Source: Pseudomonas fluorescens
GTDB lineage: Bacteria; Pseudomonadota; Gammaproteobacteria; Pseudomonadales; Pseudomonadaceae
Direction: 5' to 3'
DNA length: 64,000 nucleotides
Assembly: GCF_902498185.1 (NCBI RefSeq)
Contig: NZ_CABVIX010000012.1
Span: 62,001 to 126,000 of the forward strand
Shown: positions 59,159-64,000 of the stretch, one piece after another
Layout: every line of letters begins with the position of its first letter
Numbering within the stretch: the stretch's first letter is position 1
Translations under genes and position numbers: made by a program
The notes under the pieces: generated by a model
The model's input: only the letters and a program-made list of their open reading frames with translations
What the model was told of the DNA's origin: nothing
Database searches by the model: none

Positions 59159-59178
59159 CTGTCACAGGAAAGTGACAG
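59159..59178. promoter_or_regulatory. inverted repeat CTGTCAC-N6-GTGACAG upstream of ppx
   Basis: A perfect 7-bp inverted repeat lies in the trxA-ppx divergent gap, 106 bp before the ppx start. It could be an operator or a hairpin in the leader. PhoB boxes are direct repeats of a similar half-site (CTGTCA), so this is not a standard Pho box. Confidence 0.35.
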
Positions 59179-59283
59179 GCTGGCCCGCCACTTGCCCTCG
59201 ATCAAGCCAAGTGACGCTGTGCGTTGGCGCGCGCAGTGGAACATGGCAGGATTGCCGGGTAATCGACCGAGAACACCGAGATC

Positions 59284-60786
59284 ATGCCGCATACTTCCGC
59301 GAAGAACCTGTCCCTGATCGCAGCCATCGACCTTGGCTCCAATAGCTTCCACATGGTGGTGGCCAAGGCCCATCACACCGAGATACGCATCCTCGAGCGG
59401 CTGGGGGAAAAGGTTCAGCTGGCCGCCGGCATCAACGAAGACCGCCTGCTCAGCGAAGATTCCATGCAGCGTGGCCTGGACTGCCTCAAGCGCTTCGCCC
59501 AGCTGATCAACGGCATGCCCCCGGGATCCGTGCGCATTGTCGGCACCAACGCCTTGCGTGAGGCGCGCAACCGTGGCGAGTTCATTCGTCGCGCCGAGGC
59601 CATCCTCGGCCATCCGGTCGAGGTCATTTCCGGTCGTGAAGAAGCCCGCCTGATCTATCTCGGCGTGTCTCATACCCTGGCGGACACCCCTGGCAAACGC
59701 CTGGTGGCCGATATCGGTGGGGGGAGTACCGAGTTCATCATCGGCCAGCGCTTCGAACCCCTGCTGCGCGAGAGCCTGCAGATGGGCTGCGTGAGCTATA
59801 CCCAGCGTTATTTCCGCGACGGCAAGATCACGCCGGCGCGCTATGCCCAGGCCTACACCGCCGCACGTCTCGAGCTGATGAGCATCGAGAACGCGCTGCA
59901 CCGCCTGGGCTGGGACGAAGCTATCGGGTCGTCCGGTACTATCCGCGCCATAGGGCAGGCGCTTAAATCCGGCGGCATGGGCAGTGGCGAAGTCAACGCC
60001 GAGGGCCTGGCCTGGCTCAAGCGCAAGCTGTTCAAGCTTGGCGAGACCGACAAGATCGACTTCGACGGCGTCAAGCCAGACCGCCGCGCCATCTTCCCCG
60101 CGGGCCTGGCGATTCTAGAGGCCATTTTCGATGCGCTGGAACCGGCTCGCATGGACCACTGCGACGGCGCGCTCCGCGAAGGCGTGCTGTATGACCTGCT
60201 GGGCCGCCATCACCATGAAGACGTGCGCGAGCGCACGCTCTCCTCGCTGATGGAGCGCTACCATGTCGACCAGGGCCAGGCGGCCCGTGTCGAACGCAAG
60301 GCGCTGCATGCCTTCGACCAGGTGGCCAAGGACTGGGGGCTTGAGGATGGTATCTGGCGCGAGCTGCTGGGGTGGGCCGCCAAGGTGCATGAAGTAGGCC
60401 TGGACATCGCCCACTATCACTACCACAAGCACGGCGCCTACCTGATCGAGCACTCCGACCTGTCGGGCTTCTCTCGTGAGGACCAGCAGATGCTGGCGCT
60501 TCTGGTGCGCGGCCACCGGCGCAACATCCCCAGGGACAAGTTCGCCGACTTCGGCAAGGATGGGGTCAAGCTGATCCGCCTGTGCGTACTGCTGCGCTTC
60601 GCCATCCTGTTCCACCACATCCGTGGCACCCAGGAAATGCCCGCGGTTGTGCTGCATGCCGCTGATGGCAGCCTGGACGTGGAATTTCCCTCGGGCTGGC
60701 TGGAGCAGAACCAGCTGACCCAGGCCGACTTCGCCATCGAGGCGGAGTGGCTGGCCCGGGTCGGCTTCGTCCTCAGCGTACGCTGA
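59284..60786 (+). CDS. ppx: exopolyphosphatase / guanosine pentaphosphatase
   Basis: A 500-residue enzyme of the Ppx/GppA group that trims polyphosphate from its ends. The ASKHA phosphate-binding loops are clear: [14 protein letters not shown] and the second loop [14 protein letters not shown]-terminal HD-like helical domain (about 310-500) matches the long E. coli-type Ppx. It is convergent with ppk, overlapping it by 14 bp. Confidence 0.95.
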   Translation: MPHTSAKNLSLIAAIDLGSNSFHMVVAKAHHTEIRILERLGEKVQLAAGINEDRLLSEDSMQRGLDCLKRFAQLINGMPPGSVRIVGTNALREARNRGEFIRRAEAILGHPVEVISGREEARLIYLGVSHTLADTPGKRLVADIGGGSTEFIIGQRFEPLLRESLQMGCVSYTQRYFRDGKITPARYAQAYTAARLELMSIENALHRLGWDEAIGSSGTIRAIGQALKSGGMGSGEVNAEGLAWLKRKLFKLGETDKIDFDGVKPDRRAIFPAGLAILEAIFDALEPARMDHCDGALREGVLYDLLGRHHHEDVRERTLSSLMERYHVDQGQAARVERKALHAFDQVAKDWGLEDGIWRELLGWAAKVHEVGLDIAHYHYHKHGAYLIEHSDLSGFSREDQQMLALLVRGHRRNIPRDKFADFGKDGVKLIRLCVLLRFAILFHHIRGTQEMPAVVLHAADGSLDVEFPSGWLEQNQLTQADFAIEAEWLARVGFVLSVR

Positions 60787-60787
60787 G
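60772..60787. other. perfect 16-bp palindrome holding both ppx and ppk stop codons
   Basis: CTCAGCGTACGCTGAG is its own complement. Read on either strand it encodes L-S-V-R-stop, so Ppx and Ppk end in the same residues (VLSVR). The overlap may also act as a short bidirectional hairpin. Confidence 0.9.
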
Positions 60788-63004
60788 CACCGGATTGCTC
60801 AGGCGCTCGAGCAGAGTGGCCTGGGCACTGCGCGGGTTCTGGTTGCCGGTTGGCGTGCTGCGCACATAGCGGCCGTCCGCCTGCAGGATCCAGGCATGGG
60901 TATTGTCGGTCAGGTAGCTTTCCAGCTCCTTCTTGACCCGCAGCAGCAGCTTCTTGCCGTCGACCGGGAAGCAGGTCTCGACACGCTTGTCGAGATTGCG
61001 CTCCATCCAGTCGGCACTCGACAGGTAGATCTGCTCTTCGCCGCCATTGAGGAAGTAGAACGCCCGGGTGTGCTCCAGGAAGCGGCCGATGATCGAGCGC
61101 ACGTGGATGTTGTGCGATACCCCTGCAATACCCGGCCGCAGGCAGCACATGCCGCGGACGATCAGGTCGATGCGCACGCCTGACTGGCTGGCCTTGTACA
61201 ACGCGCGGATGATCTTGGCATCGGTCAGCGAGTTGAACTTGGCAATGATGTGGGCTGGCTTGCCGTCCAGGGCGAACTGGGTCTCCCGGGCGATCATGTC
61301 GAGCATGCCCTTCTTCAGGGTAAACGGCGCGTGCAGCAGCTTTTTCATGCGCAGGGTCTTGCCCATGCCGATCAGCTGGCTGAACAGCTTGCCAACGTCT
61401 TCACAGAGCGCGTCGTCGGATGTCAGCAGACTGTAGTCGGTGTACAAGCGCGCGTTGCCGGCATGGTAGTTGCCGGTGCCGACGTGCGCGTAGCGGACGA
61501 TCTCCCCGGCCTCGCGACGCAGGATCAGCATCATCTTGGCGTGGGTCTTGAACCCCACCACGCCGTAGATCACCACCGCGCCTGCCGCTTGCAGGCGGCT
61601 GGCCATCTGCAGGTTGGACTCTTCGTCGAAGCGCGCGCGCAGCTCGATCACCGCAGTGACCTCTTTGCCGTTACGCGCGGCGTCGACCAGAGCGTCGACG
61701 ATCTCCGAGTTGGCACCGCTGCGGTACAGGGTCTGGCGTACCGCAAGCACGTGCGGGTCCTTGGCGGCCTGGCGCAGCAGGTCGACCACCGGGGTGAACG
61801 ACTCGAAGGGGTGCATCAGCAGGATGTCCTGCTTGCTCACCACGCTGAAGATGTTATCGGCGTTCTGCAGCAACTTGGGGATGTGCGGAGTGAATGGGGT
61901 GTATTGCAGCTCCGGGTGGCTGTCCAGGCCTGTAATGCTGAACAGCCGGGTCAGGTTGACCGGACCTTTCACCTGGTAGAGTTCGCTTTCACTCAGGTTG
62001 AACTGCTTGAGCAGGTAGTCGGACAAGTGTTTCGGGCAGGTGTCGGCCACCTCAAGACGCACCGCATCGCCGTAGCGCCGTGAGAACAGCTCGCCACGCA
62101 GTGCGCGGGCCAAGTCTTCCACGTCCTCGGAGTCCAGCGCCAGGTCGGCGTTACGGGTCAGGCGGAACTGGTAGCAGCCCTTTACCTTCATGCCCTGGAA
62201 CAGATCATCGGCGTGGGCGTGGATCATCGACGACAGGAACACGTAGTTGTCGCCAGGGCCGCCCACCTCTTCCGGCACGCGGATGACCCGCGGCAACAGG
62301 CGTGGCGCCGGAATGATCGCCAGGCCCGAGTCGCGGCCGAAGGCGTCGACGCCCTCTAGCTCGACAATGAAGTTCAGGCTCTTGTTGACCAGCAAGGGGA
62401 ACGGGTGAGTCGGATCGAGACCGATCGGAGTGATGATCGGCGCAATCTCGTCGCGGAAATAGCGGCGCACCCAGGTCTTGAGCTTCTGCGTCCAGTGGCG
62501 GCGACGGATGAAGCGGATCTGGTGCTTTTCAAGCTCCGGCAACAGCACATCGTTGAGGATCGCGTACTGGCGATCGACCTCGATATGCACCAGGTCGCTG
62601 ATACGCGCCAGCGCCTGATGCGGCTGCAGGCCGTCAGCCCCGGCCTGTTCACGGGCAAAGGTAATCTGCTTCTTCAGGCCCGCCACGCGAATCTCGAAGA
62701 ACTCGTCCAGGTTACTGGAGAAGATCAGCAGGAATTTCAGGCGTTCGAGCAGCGGATAGTTCTCGTCCAGCGCCTGTTCAAGCACGCGGATGTTGAACTG
62801 CAACTGCGAGAGCTCGCGATGAATGTACAGGCTGCTGTCGTCCAGGCTTGGAATGGTGATCGCCGGCGCGGGCAATGGGGCGGGCGCAGGCGTCTCGACC
62901 AACGGCTCAGGCACCGCTGGCAGGTCGGGCGGCGTTTGCACCAGTTGCTCGGGCACAGGTTGAGCGTCCTTGATCTCGACAGGGGTTAGCACTTCGTTAT
63001 TCAT
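60773..63004 (-). CDS. ppk: polyphosphate kinase Ppk (PPK1)
   Basis: A 743-residue PPK1 that polymerises ATP gamma-phosphate into polyphosphate. The core starts near residue 55 ([20 protein letters not shown]). The catalytic phosphohistidine is in [16 protein letters not shown], and a further conserved histidine is near [19 protein letters not shown]. An N-terminal extension of about 50 residues rich in Pro, Val, Glu and Ala precedes the core. AGGA precedes the ATG. Confidence 0.96.
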   Translation of the reverse strand: MNNEVLTPVEIKDAQPVPEQLVQTPPDLPAVPEPLVETPAPAPLPAPAITIPSLDDSSLYIHRELSQLQFNIRVLEQALDENYPLLERLKFLLIFSSNLDEFFEIRVAGLKKQITFAREQAGADGLQPHQALARISDLVHIEVDRQYAILNDVLLPELEKHQIRFIRRRHWTQKLKTWVRRYFRDEIAPIITPIGLDPTHPFPLLVNKSLNFIVELEGVDAFGRDSGLAIIPAPRLLPRVIRVPEEVGGPGDNYVFLSSMIHAHADDLFQGMKVKGCYQFRLTRNADLALDSEDVEDLARALRGELFSRRYGDAVRLEVADTCPKHLSDYLLKQFNLSESELYQVKGPVNLTRLFSITGLDSHPELQYTPFTPHIPKLLQNADNIFSVVSKQDILLMHPFESFTPVVDLLRQAAKDPHVLAVRQTLYRSGANSEIVDALVDAARNGKEVTAVIELRARFDEESNLQMASRLQAAGAVVIYGVVGFKTHAKMMLILRREAGEIVRYAHVGTGNYHAGNARLYTDYSLLTSDDALCEDVGKLFSQLIGMGKTLRMKKLLHAPFTLKKGMLDMIARETQFALDGKPAHIIAKFNSLTDAKIIRALYKASQSGVRIDLIVRGMCCLRPGIAGVSHNIHVRSIIGRFLEHTRAFYFLNGGEEQIYLSSADWMERNLDKRVETCFPVDGKKLLLRVKKELESYLTDNTHAWILQADGRYVRSTPTGNQNPRSAQATLLERLSNPVLSVR

Positions 63005-63023
63005 CTGGCAGTCCTGAAGGGCG

Positions 63024-64000
<977 letters not shown>

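Overview
The window is GC-rich chromosomal DNA of a fluorescent Pseudomonas, most probably of the P. putida group. This rests on gene content and on gene order as I remember it for that group (ssu/lsfA/tau, the spu polyamine locus, gcvPHT, ssrS-fau, ubiD-rho-trxA-ppx/ppk-hemB). No database could be searched. Almost everything is vertically inherited core genome. I see no prophage, insertion sequence, integron, CRISPR array, tRNA or rRNA.

Region 1 (1-16.9 kb) is dominated by sulfur acquisition. A TetR-type regulator gene converges on a minus-strand sulfonate operon (lsfA, ssuA, ssuD, ssuC, ssuB, ssuF). The FMN reductase gene ssuE, expected between lsfA and ssuA, is reduced to a short 3' remnant. 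An OprD-family porin follows, then the divergent taurine operon tauABCD. Next come a BCCT choline/betaine transporter with a 30-bp palindromic operator-like site upstream, serine acetyltransferase epsC, and a cystine ABC transporter (tcyJLN). Together these genes import sulfonates, taurine and cystine, desulfonate the first two, and feed cysteine synthesis.

Region 2 (16.9-22.1 kb) is a three-gene RND efflux operon with two lipoprotein adaptors and one pump. Region 3 (22.2-35.2 kb) is the polyamine locus spuI / spuB-spuC-spuD-spuE-spuF-spuG-spuH (uptake, gamma-glutamylation, transamination), followed by argA and argE. Two strong intercistronic stem-loops flank spuD, the gene of a periplasmic binding protein.

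Region 4 (35.2-44.2 kb) holds a CYTH-CHAD phosphatase, an AsnC/Lrp regulator, a small ACT-like protein, an orphan GspE-type ATPase, a small exported DUF2388-like protein and the glycine cleavage genes gcvT-gcvH-gcvP. Region 5 (44.3-52.2 kb) has a two-gene iron ABC transporter without its ATPase, then ubiI-like, ubiH, pepP, ygfB, and the divergent cell-division genes (TIGR02449-type coiled coil and zapA). Region 6 (52.2-64 kb) holds 6S RNA and fau, a 48-residue membrane protein absent from simple ORF lists, an EVE-domain protein, a FliL-like exported protein, a ferredoxin-reductase coupled to ubiD, rho, trxA, and ppx/ppk overlapping tail to tail inside a perfect palindrome. The 3' part of hemB runs off the right edge.

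I did not find a clearly new multi-gene system. The most informative departures from expectation are the ssuE deletion, the apparent junction between two regions that lie on opposite sides of oriC in P. putida KT2440, the betT operator, and several small or orphan genes.
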